Positions 1-5,636 of a DNA stretch of 6,885 bases are shown one piece after another. The stretch is from assembly GCA_013205645.1 (NCBI GenBank), contig JABMMH010000120.1, positions 1 to 6,885 of the forward strand, in the 5' to 3' direction. The stretch is from Polaromonas sp. GTDB taxonomy: Bacteria; Pseudomonadota; Gammaproteobacteria; Burkholderiales; Burkholderiaceae_C. The notes beneath the pieces were generated by a model. The model was given only the letters and a program-made list of their open reading frames with translations, did no database searches and was not told the DNA's origin. Made by a program: the position numbers and the translations under genes. Position 1 is the stretch's first letter. Every line of letters starts with the position of its first letter.

Positions 1-672
1 GACAAAGAGATGGACGCCTTGATCACCAAGGTCCGCGCGCCTTATGAAGTCAAGCTGGCCGAAAAACTGGCCGTGACCGAGGGCACGCTGTACCGTCGCG
101 GCAACTTCAACGGCACTGGCGACCAGTTGCTGGTTGATGCCTTGATGGACGTGCAGGGCGCTGAGATTGCGTTTTCCCCGGGCTTTCGTTGGGGCACCAC
201 GCTGCTGCCGGGGCAGACCATCACCCGTGAATGGTTGATGGACATGACGGCGACCACTTATTCGTACGCCACAGTCACAGAAATGACGGGTGCCACCATC
301 AAGACGGTGCTGGAAGACGTTGCTGACAATTTGTTCAATCCAGACCCGTATTACCAGCAGGGCGGCGACATGGTTCGCGTCGGTGGCTTGCAGTACAGCT
401 GCAAACCAAACGCGGGCATGGGCCAGCGCATCGACAACCTGCAGCTCAACGGCAAAGCCATCGAGGCCGACAAAAAGTACAAAGTCGCCGGTTGGGCACC
501 TGTGGCCGAAGAGGCTCGCAGCCAAGGCAATGCGATGGTCTGGGATGTGGTGGAAACCTGGCTCAAAGCCAGCGGCGGTAAGATCGCCCCGCGCCGTTTG
601 AACACGCCCAAGCTCAGCGGCATTGAACCCAACCCGGGTTACGTTGGCGGCACGGCGCCAAGCCAGTTGTAG
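1..672 (+). CDS. soxB: SoxB thiosulfohydrolase, C-terminal part (5' end outside window)
   Basis: The reading frame is open from base 1 and ends at TAG 670-672, giving about 223 residues of a protein that is normally about 560-570 long. SoxB is the periplasmic, manganese-dependent enzyme that hydrolyses the sulfone sulfate from the cysteine-bound thiosulfate adduct on the SoxYZ carrier. What is visible matches the 5'-nucleotidase-type C-terminal domain: the stretch around DPYYQQGGDMVRVGG (about window residues 117-131), a following YSC, and the late VVETWLKASGGKI segment. The metal-binding N-terminal phosphoesterase domain lies upstream and cannot be inspected. The first ATG at base 10 is internal, not the real start. 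An ArsR-type regulator follows after 13 nt, as is common at the edge of sox clusters. The identity is firm from characteristic motifs; completeness of the gene is unknown. Confidence 0.93.
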   Translation, partial: DKEMDALITKVRAPYEVKLAEKLAVTEGTLYRRGNFNGTGDQLLVDALMDVQGAEIAFSPGFRWGTTLLPGQTITREWLMDMTATTYSYATVTEMTGATIKTVLEDVADNLFNPDPYYQQGGDMVRVGGLQYSCKPNAGMGQRIDNLQLNGKAIEADKKYKVAGWAPVAEEARSQGNAMVWDVVETWLKASGGKIAPRRLNTPKLSGIEPNPGYVGGTAPSQL

Positions 673-685
673 AAAGTGCAAGCCC

Positions 686-1036
686 ATGGTGAAGCGTTCA
701 ATTCAAAAAACTAAAGTCACTGCAGTCGAGCCTGACGAGGTTTTCGAGTTGGCTGCCGAAGTCTTTCGTGTGATGTCTGCCCCCATGCGGCTAAAAATTA
801 TCAGCAGCTTGTGCCAAGCTGAAAAGAACGTCAGTGAACTGCTCGCTGAGATCCACACCACGCAACCGAACATGTCGCAGCACTTGAACACCCTTTACCA
901 TGCCGGTGTTTTGGGAAAGCGTCGCGAAGGTGTGCAGATTTTCTACCGCATCATTGACGAGCGTGTCGCCAACCTCTGCCGCACGGTGTGCACTCAGATC
1001 GCCATGGAAACCGATGGCGTTGCGGATTCAATTTGA
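686..1036 (+). CDS. ArsR/SmtB-family winged-helix repressor linked to sox genes
   Basis: This is a 116-residue protein, a usual ArsR-family length. The winged helix runs from about residue 20 to 92: SAPMRLKII (31-39), the VSELL helix (49-53), the recognition helix TTQPNMSQHLNTL (58-70), and the wing GKRREGVQIFYRI (77-89). I chose ATG 686 because it follows a weak purine-rich AGAAAG (671-676) and gives the normal N-terminus; an in-frame ATG at 623 lies inside soxB and adds residues unlike the family. The classic metal site ELCVCDL is absent (the region reads KNVSELL), so arsenic or cadmium sensing is unlikely. Three cysteines remain: C43 in helix 2 and C98 and C102 in the last helix. Cysteine pairs in similar places sense persulfides in SqrR/BigR-type members, so sulfur-species sensing is a reasonable inference. 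It is probably co-transcribed with soxB and may control the sox genes, the promoter just downstream, or both. Confidence 0.9.
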   Translation: MVKRSIQKTKVTAVEPDEVFELAAEVFRVMSAPMRLKIISSLCQAEKNVSELLAEIHTTQPNMSQHLNTLYHAGVLGKRREGVQIFYRIIDERVANLCRTVCTQIAMETDGVADSI

Positions 1037-1118
1037 ATTTCAAGCCAGCATTCTGTTGGCAAACGCAATATTTAAAACTAATGTTTGAAATATTTGTTGC
1101 TTTAAGTTAACATTAAAG
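1026..1118. promoter_or_regulatory. Cluster of AT-rich palindromes, candidate ArsR-type operators
   Basis: Three inverted repeats lie around the candidate promoter. ATTCAATTTGAAT (1026-1038) has perfect 6-bp arms around one base and overlaps the regulator's stop codon. AATATTT (1067-1073) faces AAATATT (1088-1094), with AAAC/GTTT (1075-1078/1083-1086) nested inside; its right arm overlaps the -35 element. CTTTAA (1100-1105) faces TTAAAG (1113-1118) around GTTAACA and straddles the -10 element. TAATGTT (1079-1085) also faces AACATTA (1109-1115). ArsR-family repressors bind AT-rich palindromes over promoters, so the neighbouring regulator is the obvious candidate protein. AT-rich DNA yields such repeats by chance fairly often, so binding is inferred, not shown. 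Confidence 0.35.
1085..1113 (+). promoter_or_regulatory. Candidate sigma-70 promoter for the ABC importer operon
   Basis: TTGAAA (1085-1090, five of six matches to the -35 consensus) is followed after exactly 17 nt by TAACAT (1108-1113, four of six matches to -10). The region is clearly AT-rich against GC-rich coding flanks, and it lies just after the ArsR stop codon. It would start transcription near 1120 and give a leader of about 250 nt before the TTG start at 1369. A second -35-like TTGACT at 1319-1324 has no well-spaced -10 and would put the start site in the ribosome binding site, so it is less likely. This is motif reading only; no start site is known. Confidence 0.45.
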
Positions 1119-1276
1119 TCCGCACGAAACTTCAGAAACGTCATGTAGCGGGTTCGCCATGAGGCGATGGTTACCCAGTAACCATTCACTAGCAGCCAGT
1201 CCTGCAAAACCATGCAACGCGATGAGTCGCAACGCATATCGCGATTACCCAAGGTAATTTTTCCTGACGCCTTCGG

Positions 1277-1302
1277 CGAAGCCCTTCTTTGGGCTTCGTT
1301 TT
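1277..1302 (+). terminator. Intrinsic terminator upstream of the importer genes
   Basis: CGAAGCCC (1277-1284) and GGGCTTCG (1291-1298) form a perfect 8-bp stem with the 6-nt loop TTCTTT, followed by TTTT (1299-1302). The T tract is short but the stem is GC-rich. It could end the soxB-regulator transcript, attenuate the importer transcript starting near 1120, or do both. A weaker hairpin with TTTT (1244-1262) lies just before it, and a small CTTC-GGC-GAAG hairpin (1271-1281) would compete with its 5' arm. Confidence 0.6.
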
Positions 1303-1352
1303 GCCGTTTGCGTAGCACTTGACTTGCGCCCGAAGCGGGCCAGTTCAAATTT

Positions 1353-1362
1353 AGAAAGAGAA
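1353..1362 (+). promoter_or_regulatory. Ribosome binding site that selects a TTG start
   Basis: The purine-rich AGAAAGAGAA sits 6-8 nt before TTG 1369. The first in-frame ATG (1393) has no Shine-Dalgarno-like sequence before it and would cut the positively charged head off the signal peptide. This favours the TTG start. Confidence 0.6.
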
Positions 1363-1368
1363 CCCACT

Positions 1369-2340
1369 TTGAAAGTCTTCAATAACCGCCTCATGGGCGC
1401 CCTGGTCTTTGCTTGCGCCACTACTTTTGGCATTTCCGCGCAGGCCGCCGTTCCCGAATCAAAAGAGACGATCATGATTGTTGACAACAATTGGTCGAGT
1501 CAGAAAGTTTTGGCCCGCGTAGCCCAACAACTGCTCGATAAAGTCGGCTACCAAACCCGCATCGTGCCATCGGACAGCCAGGGGCAATTCCCGGCCATGG
1601 GTCTGGGCGATCTCCATTTGCAAATGGAAATCTGGGAAGGCACGATGGCGCAGAACTTTGACCGGGAAGTCAAAGCTGGTCGCATGATCGACGTCGGCAG
1701 CCACGTTGCCACCACCCGCGAAGATTGGTGGTATCCGAATTATGTTGAGGAAATTTGCCCTGGCCTGCCTGACTGGCGAGCGCTCAATGACTGCGCTGAA
1801 AAATTGTCAGTCGCCGAAACTGCGCCCAATGCACGCTACCTGGCCGGTCCGGTTGACTGGATCAAGCACGACCCAGAGCGCATTGAGGCGCTGGACCTGA
1901 AGGTCACCGTGGTCAATGCCGGTTCAGCCGCCGCCTTGTTCGGCGAATTGAAATCAGCCGCCGCGCGTAAAGAGCCGATCATTTTGTTCAACTGGTCGCC
2001 TAATTGGGTGGGCGCCGCCTTTCCGGGAAAATTTGTCGAGTTTCCAGAGCACACGGCCGAGTGCGCCACGGACGCCAGTTGGGGCATCAACCCGGACAAG
2101 ACGTATGACTGTGGTAATCCTGTCGGCGGCTACCTGAAAAAAGGTGTCTGGTCCGGGTTCGAGAAGACGTGGACCTGCGGCTTTGAGCTGGTTAAAAACA
2201 TCAACTTCACCGGCCCCATGGTGGACCAAGCCGCTGCGATGGTTGACGTCGACGGCATGAGCCACGACGCCGCTGCCGCTGCCTGGATTAAAAATCACCC
2301 AGCCGAAGTGGCAAAGTGGATGCCGGCTTGCGCCATTTGA
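1369..2340 (+). CDS. Periplasmic binding protein of a glycine betaine/proline-type ABC importer (ProX/OpuAC family)
   Basis: This 323-residue protein is an OpuAC-family substrate-binding protein that would capture a quaternary ammonium or similar betaine compound in the periplasm. The TTG start gives a textbook signal peptide: charged MKVFNNR, a hydrophobic core, and SAQA before Ala27. The mature part shows DNNWSSQ (39-45), MEIWEG (86-91), EDWWYP (118-123) and LFNWSPNW (206-213). W42, W89, W120, W121 and W209 are candidates for the aromatic cage that holds a trimethylammonium head in this family. The mature protein has six cysteines (C130, C142, C232, C248, C270, C321), suggesting up to three disulfides. 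It is followed after 1 nt by the ATPase gene, so it is the first gene of an operon. The exact substrate (glycine betaine, choline, carnitine, proline betaine, DMSP or another) cannot be read from the sequence; being next to sox genes makes a sulfur-linked ligand worth testing. Confidence 0.88.
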   Translation: MKVFNNRLMGALVFACATTFGISAQAAVPESKETIMIVDNNWSSQKVLARVAQQLLDKVGYQTRIVPSDSQGQFPAMGLGDLHLQMEIWEGTMAQNFDREVKAGRMIDVGSHVATTREDWWYPNYVEEICPGLPDWRALNDCAEKLSVAETAPNARYLAGPVDWIKHDPERIEALDLKVTVVNAGSAAALFGELKSAAARKEPIILFNWSPNWVGAAFPGKFVEFPEHTAECATDASWGINPDKTYDCGNPVGGYLKKGVWSGFEKTWTCGFELVKNINFTGPMVDQAAAMVDVDGMSHDAAAAAWIKNHPAEVAKWMPACAI

Positions 2341-2341
2341 T

Positions 2342-3355
2342 ATGAGCCGCACCGTCAAAGTCGCCTGTCAAAACTTGTGGTTGTTATTCGGCCATAAGCC
2401 CGCTGACTTCCTCAAGTCTCAGCACTACGCCCCAAGCGATGAGGCGTTGGCTCAGGCTGGCATGGTGGCGGCCGTTCGAGATGTCAGCCTGGATGTTTAC
2501 GAGGGCGAAATTCTGGTCGTCATGGGCTTGAGCGGCTCGGGTAAATCAACCTTGATCCGCTGCCTGACCCGACTGATCGAGCCCTCCGCTGGTCAGATCA
2601 TGTTTGACGGCAGCGACCTGCTGGCGGCCTCATCAAGGGAATTGACGGATATTCGGCGTCACAAAATGGGCATGGTGTTTCAGCACTTTGGCTTGCTGCC
2701 GCATCGTACTGTGCTGGACAACATTGCCTTCCCGTTGGAGCTGCAGGGCATCGACCGTCCAACGCGCCTGAACAAGGCCCGTGAACTGATTGAAACCGTG
2801 GGTTTGGGGGGGCGTGAGGATGACTTTCCCCGGCAATTGTCGGGCGGCCAGCAGCAACGTGTCGGCATTGCACGCAGCCTGGTCGATGAGCCCGAGGTCT
2901 GGTTTCTGGACGAACCCTTCTCCGCTCTCGACCCGCTGATACGTCGCGAGATGCAGGATGAATTCCTGCGCCTGCAGGCCAAGCTGAACAAAACCATCGT
3001 CTTTGTCTCCCACGACTTCGATGAGGCCGTGCGCCTGGGCAACCGCATCGCGATCATGAAAGATGGGCGTGTCTCGCAGATCGGCACCGCCGAAGAACTG
3101 GTCACCGCGCCGGCCAACGATTACGTCGAACAATTTGTTCGCCACGCCCCCAAAGCGCGTTTGATCACGGTGCAAAAAATCATGACGCCGTTCGATGGCC
3201 ATGAGCAAATATCTGGCGCCATCCTGCAAACCGATTTGCTGCAGGACATCGCCACCCGGGTTATCAGCGCAGACCAGGCCTTGCCCGTCACCGACCCCGA
3301 GGGTCGGGTGGTTGGCCATGTCGACAAAGAACAACTGGCCCGGGTCCTGTTCTGA
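2342..3355 (+). CDS. ATPase of the glycine betaine/proline-type ABC importer (ProV/OpuAA family)
   Basis: This 337-residue cytoplasmic protein powers the importer by ATP hydrolysis. In order it has Walker A GLSGSGKST (62-70), Q-loop Gln114, signature LSGGQ (166-170), Walker B VWFLDEP (186-192), D-loop SALD (194-197) and the switch His224. The long N-terminal segment before the nucleotide-binding fold (about 1-40, including LWLLFGHKP) is typical of ProV-type ATPases and separates it from most other importer ATPases. After about residue 275 comes a short part ending ALPVTDPEGRVVGHVDKEQLARVLF that resembles one CBS unit. E. coli ProV, with two CBS domains, is about 400 residues, so the regulatory tail here is shortened. 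The start ATG 2342 lies 1 nt after the binding-protein stop, with no clear ribosome binding site, and the stop overlaps the permease start by one base, so translation is probably coupled. The family is firm; the substrate is not. Confidence 0.92.
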   Translation: MSRTVKVACQNLWLLFGHKPADFLKSQHYAPSDEALAQAGMVAAVRDVSLDVYEGEILVVMGLSGSGKSTLIRCLTRLIEPSAGQIMFDGSDLLAASSRELTDIRRHKMGMVFQHFGLLPHRTVLDNIAFPLELQGIDRPTRLNKARELIETVGLGGREDDFPRQLSGGQQQRVGIARSLVDEPEVWFLDEPFSALDPLIRREMQDEFLRLQAKLNKTIVFVSHDFDEAVRLGNRIAIMKDGRVSQIGTAEELVTAPANDYVEQFVRHAPKARLITVQKIMTPFDGHEQISGAILQTDLLQDIATRVISADQALPVTDPEGRVVGHVDKEQLARVLF

Positions 3356-5352
3356 TGACGGACCTCGCCCTCAAGACCGGCATGGCAGGCTCGCTGAGAG
3401 CTTCGCTTCGCCTGCTCGGGTTGGCTCTGCTGGTGCTCCTGATCGTGGTGCTGGGCCGGGCCGCCAACGAGCAGTTTGCTTGGGTCACCCGCTACCCAAC
3501 CGCTTGGATCTTTCCTCTGAGCGACTGGATCGCCACTTTTTTTGAGTGGCTGGTGTATGACTTGCGATTTTTCAGCGGCACAGGGCTTGAGTTTTCCCCC
3601 AGAGATGTGACGCGTGGTTTCGTTTCCCTGCTGAGCTACCCGCTCAGCTTCACCGAATCGCTTTTTTTCTCCGGTTTCAGTGACCGGATGCCCGCTTTGC
3701 CCTGGGTCACCGTGGTCGGCTTGGCATTCATTCTCGGCCATTGGGCGGGCGGTTGGCGCGCCGCATTGACCGGTGGTTTTGCGTTCTTGTACCTCGCGGT
3801 ATTTGGCGTGTGGGAGGCGTCGATGCAGACCTTCTCCCTGGTCATCGTGGCTGTGCCGCTGGTGTTTTTGATCGGCCTGTTGCTGGGCATTCTGATGGCT
3901 CGCTACCGCCGGGTCGAGAGTTTGGTCACCCCCTTGTTTGACATTGTGCAAAGCATGCCGCCGTTTGCTTACATGGTGCCAATCGTGGTGCTGTATGGCG
4001 TCGGCAATGTCCCGGCGATCGTGGCGACGGCTGTGTTTGCGGTGCCGCCAGTGGCGCGTTGCGTGGTGCTCGGCTTGAAAGGCATCAGCCAAGAATTGAT
4101 CGAAGCTGGTCTGATGATGGGTTGCACCCCGCTGCAGTTGTTGTGGAAAGTCAAAATGCCGGCAGCGCGCGCGACCCTGCTGGTCGGACTGAACCAAGGC
4201 ATCATGCAAACCTTGGCGATGATCGTGCTGGCGTCGCTGATAGGTGCAGCCGGTTTGGGCAGTGAGTTGCTGACTTCCTTGCAGTCCTTGCGGCTGGGCC
4301 AGGCGTTGGAGCAAGGCATCGCGATTGTCGTGATCGCCGTCGCGCTGGACCGCATCAGCCGAGCCTATGCCTTGAAGCCACCCAACAACAGCCAGCGGGC
4401 ACGGCCTGTTTGGCAGCGGCATCCGCACCTCTTGTTGGCCGGCTTGTACATGCTGATCAGCATCAGCTTGGCGCGCTTTCTACCGGCGCTTGAGGTGCTG
4501 CCGGCGGCGCAAACGCTGTCCACCGCAGCGTGGTGGGATGCCAAAATTGAATGGGTCACCATCAATTGGTACGACTCGGTGCAAGCTTTTCGCAACTTCA
4601 TGCTGCTGGAAATTTTGATTCCGGTGCGTGATTTTTTCCAGTCCACGCCTTGGGTGACTTTCGTCGCCTTGGTCGCTTTGCTGGGTTATCGCTTGGGTGG
4701 CTGGCGCTTGGCCAGCTTGACCGGTTTGTTGATGTTGTTTCCGGTGGTCACGGGTTTGTGGCAACAAACCATGACCACCGTTTACATGATCGGTAGCGCC
4801 GCACTGGTCTGCATCGTCGTCGGGTTCATGGTGGGTGTGATGGCTGCGGGCAGCAAGCGCCTGTCGCAAGGGGCGCTCACCTTGTGCGATTTCTTTCAGA
4901 CCTTTCCCTCGTTTATTTACCTGATTCCGGTGGTGATGCTGTTCCGGGTCAGCGACTTGTCAGCCATCATTGCCGTGTTGCTGTTTGCCGTGGTGCCGAT
5001 GGTGCGCTACACCATCCTGGGCCTGCGCAATGTGTCGCCGCGCCTGCTAGAAACCGTCAGGCAGCAGGGCGCCACGCGCTGGCAAAGTCTGGTCAAGGTG
5101 CAGTTGCCGATTGCCATGCCCGAGATCATGCTGGGCATCAACCAGGTTATCTTCATGGCTTTGTTCATGGTCGCCATCACCTCGCTGATCGGAACGCAGG
5201 ACCTGGGTGCCGAAATCAACGTGGCCCGCTCCGGGAATGAAACCGGCCGGGCGCTGGTGGCTGGACTGTGCATAGCGTTCTTAGGCATTGTGGCCGACCG
5301 CCTGATCGCCGCTTGGGCTAGGCGAAAGAAGGCTGAGCTGGGCTTGGTCTGA
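3355..5352 (+). CDS. Fused two-domain permease of the glycine betaine/proline-type ABC importer (ProW/OpuAB family)
   Basis: This 665-residue inner-membrane protein carries two complete permease units in one chain, whereas E. coli ProW has one in about 354 residues. The halves align at a constant offset of 316 residues: PWVT at 116 and 432, a GGWR...LTG segment after each, the D-x-x-Q-x-x-P region at 196 and 512, and the EAA loop that docks to the ATPase at Glu250 (GLMMGCTPLQLLWKVKMPAA) and Glu566 (VRQQGATRWQSLVKVQLPIA). Each half also ends with an ASLIG/TSLIG-x-x-x-LG segment. Hydrophobic segments are dense throughout, starting with residues 18-34. The fusion forces a 1:1 pairing of non-identical halves over an ATPase dimer. 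ATG 3355 overlaps the ATPase stop by one base (TGATG) and has no strong ribosome binding site, suggesting translational coupling. Tandem-fused permeases of this kind are known among betaproteobacteria. Confidence 0.92.
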   Translation: MTDLALKTGMAGSLRASLRLLGLALLVLLIVVLGRAANEQFAWVTRYPTAWIFPLSDWIATFFEWLVYDLRFFSGTGLEFSPRDVTRGFVSLLSYPLSFTESLFFSGFSDRMPALPWVTVVGLAFILGHWAGGWRAALTGGFAFLYLAVFGVWEASMQTFSLVIVAVPLVFLIGLLLGILMARYRRVESLVTPLFDIVQSMPPFAYMVPIVVLYGVGNVPAIVATAVFAVPPVARCVVLGLKGISQELIEAGLMMGCTPLQLLWKVKMPAARATLLVGLNQGIMQTLAMIVLASLIGAAGLGSELLTSLQSLRLGQALEQGIAIVVIAVALDRISRAYALKPPNNSQRARPVWQRHPHLLLAGLYMLISISLARFLPALEVLPAAQTLSTAAWWDAKIEWVTINWYDSVQAFRNFMLLEILIPVRDFFQSTPWVTFVALVALLGYRLGGWRLASLTGLLMLFPVVTGLWQQTMTTVYMIGSAALVCIVVGFMVGVMAAGSKRLSQGALTLCDFFQTFPSFIYLIPVVMLFRVSDLSAIIAVLLFAVVPMVRYTILGLRNVSPRLLETVRQQGATRWQSLVKVQLPIAMPEIMLGINQVIFMALFMVAITSLIGTQDLGAEINVARSGNETGRALVAGLCIAFLGIVADRLIAAWARRKKAELGLV

Positions 5353-5401
5353 CCTGACTCGACTCGCGACGGACAGCCGTGATTGGCTGGCGCTACTTGC
5401 T

Positions 5402-5437
5402 GCGACTTGTGAGGATCGTTCGGCACACGCTCTTTTT
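5402..5437 (+). terminator. Weak possible terminator after the importer operon
   Basis: GCG plus TGTG (5402-5404, 5408-5411) can pair with CACA plus CGC (5424-5430) across a 3-nt bulge and a 12-nt loop, followed by TCTTTTT (5431-5437). The stem is imperfect. The nearer CAGCC/GGCTG hairpin (5374-5378/5385-5389) has no T tract. I see no gene or other clear element between 5353 and 5505. Confidence 0.25.
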
Positions 5438-5505
5438 GCATTTTGCTTGGCTGCACCCGGTCATAAGCACAGCGGTCATTCCCGTGTAACCGTTCAGTGG
5501 CACAA

Positions 5506-5626
5506 TAAAGCTTGTTTCTGAAGGCCCTTCCTGCCACAGTCGCATCCGCGAATCGGTCCAGCCGTGCTGCGGAAGGTTAATTAACAAGCTTTAACCAGCT
5601 AATGTTTCCCAAAGGGAAACGGAGGT
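5506..5626 (+). promoter_or_regulatory. Structured sucA leader, matching the Burkholderiales sucA RNA motif by position and architecture
   Basis: TAAAGCTTGTT (5506-5516) and AACAAGCTTTA (5583-5593) form a perfect 11-bp closing stem. Inside it, CCTTCC (5526-5531) pairs with GGAAGG (5571-5576), enclosing small stems CCG/CGG (5546-5548/5554-5556) and CAGC/GCTG (5559-5562/5566-5569). A second hairpin, GTTTCCC-AAA-GGGAAAC (5604-5620), directly abuts the Shine-Dalgarno GGAGGT (5621-5626). CCTTC at 5526-5530 could instead pair with GGAGG at 5621-5625 (one G-U pair), giving a way to hide the ribosome binding site. The sucA RNA motif is a published orphan cis-regulatory candidate found upstream of sucA in Burkholderiales and proposed to dock on the Shine-Dalgarno. 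I assign it from context and pairing, without a covariance-model search. Confidence 0.65.
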
Positions 5627-5636
5627 CAGCGTTCAT

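Larger units (their letters stand above)
1120..1368 (+). promoter_or_regulatory. Structured 5' leader of the ABC importer operon (possible attenuator or riboswitch)
   Basis: No conserved gene lies between the regulator and the importer, but the leader is full of inverted repeats. TCGCC/GGCGA (1154-1158/1163-1167) abuts ATGGTTAC/GTAACCAT (1167-1174/1178-1185, 8 bp, loop CCA). CGCGAT/ATCGCG (1218-1223/1238-1243) abuts ATTACC/GGTAAT (1244-1249/1253-1258) plus TTTT. A terminator hairpin (1277-1298) and GCCCG/CGGGC (1328-1332/1336-1340) follow. GCTTCG at 1293-1298 can pair either with CGAAGC 1277-1282 (terminator) or CGAAGC 1331-1336 (alternative fold), an arrangement expected of an attenuator. 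I checked by eye for glycine, cobalamin, TPP, FMN, guanidine, SAM and cyclic-di-GMP core motifs and found none. The regulatory function is inferred. Confidence 0.4.

Noticed and set aside
623..685. Extended N-terminus of the ArsR regulator from ATG 623
   Set aside because: It would overlap soxB by 50 nt and add 21 residues unlike the family; ATG 686 gives a normal length.
1201..1262. Cyclic-di-GMP-type riboswitch or hammerhead ribozyme in the importer leader
   Set aside because: GCAAAACC and GATGAG look superficially similar to parts of these motifs, but the required partner segments and stem order are absent.
1319..1350. Alternative promoter with -35-like TTGACT (1319-1324)
   Set aside because: The only -10-like TCAAAT is 20 nt away, and the start site would fall at the ribosome binding site.
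3121..4428. Long open frame of 435 codons on the - strand, opposite the ATPase end and permease
   Set aside because: It lies opposite two clearly conserved genes, its product is rich in His, Gln and Arg without any recognisable domain, and such frames arise from the codon bias of GC-rich coding DNA.
5436..5466. sucA promoter with TTGCAT and TCATAA
   Set aside because: Spacing is 19 nt and both boxes match poorly; the sucA promoter must lie upstream of 5506, but I cannot place it with support.
5577..5584. TTAATTAA palindrome as a separate protein-binding site
   Set aside because: It overlaps the inner end of the 11-bp closing stem and is explained by the sucA leader fold.
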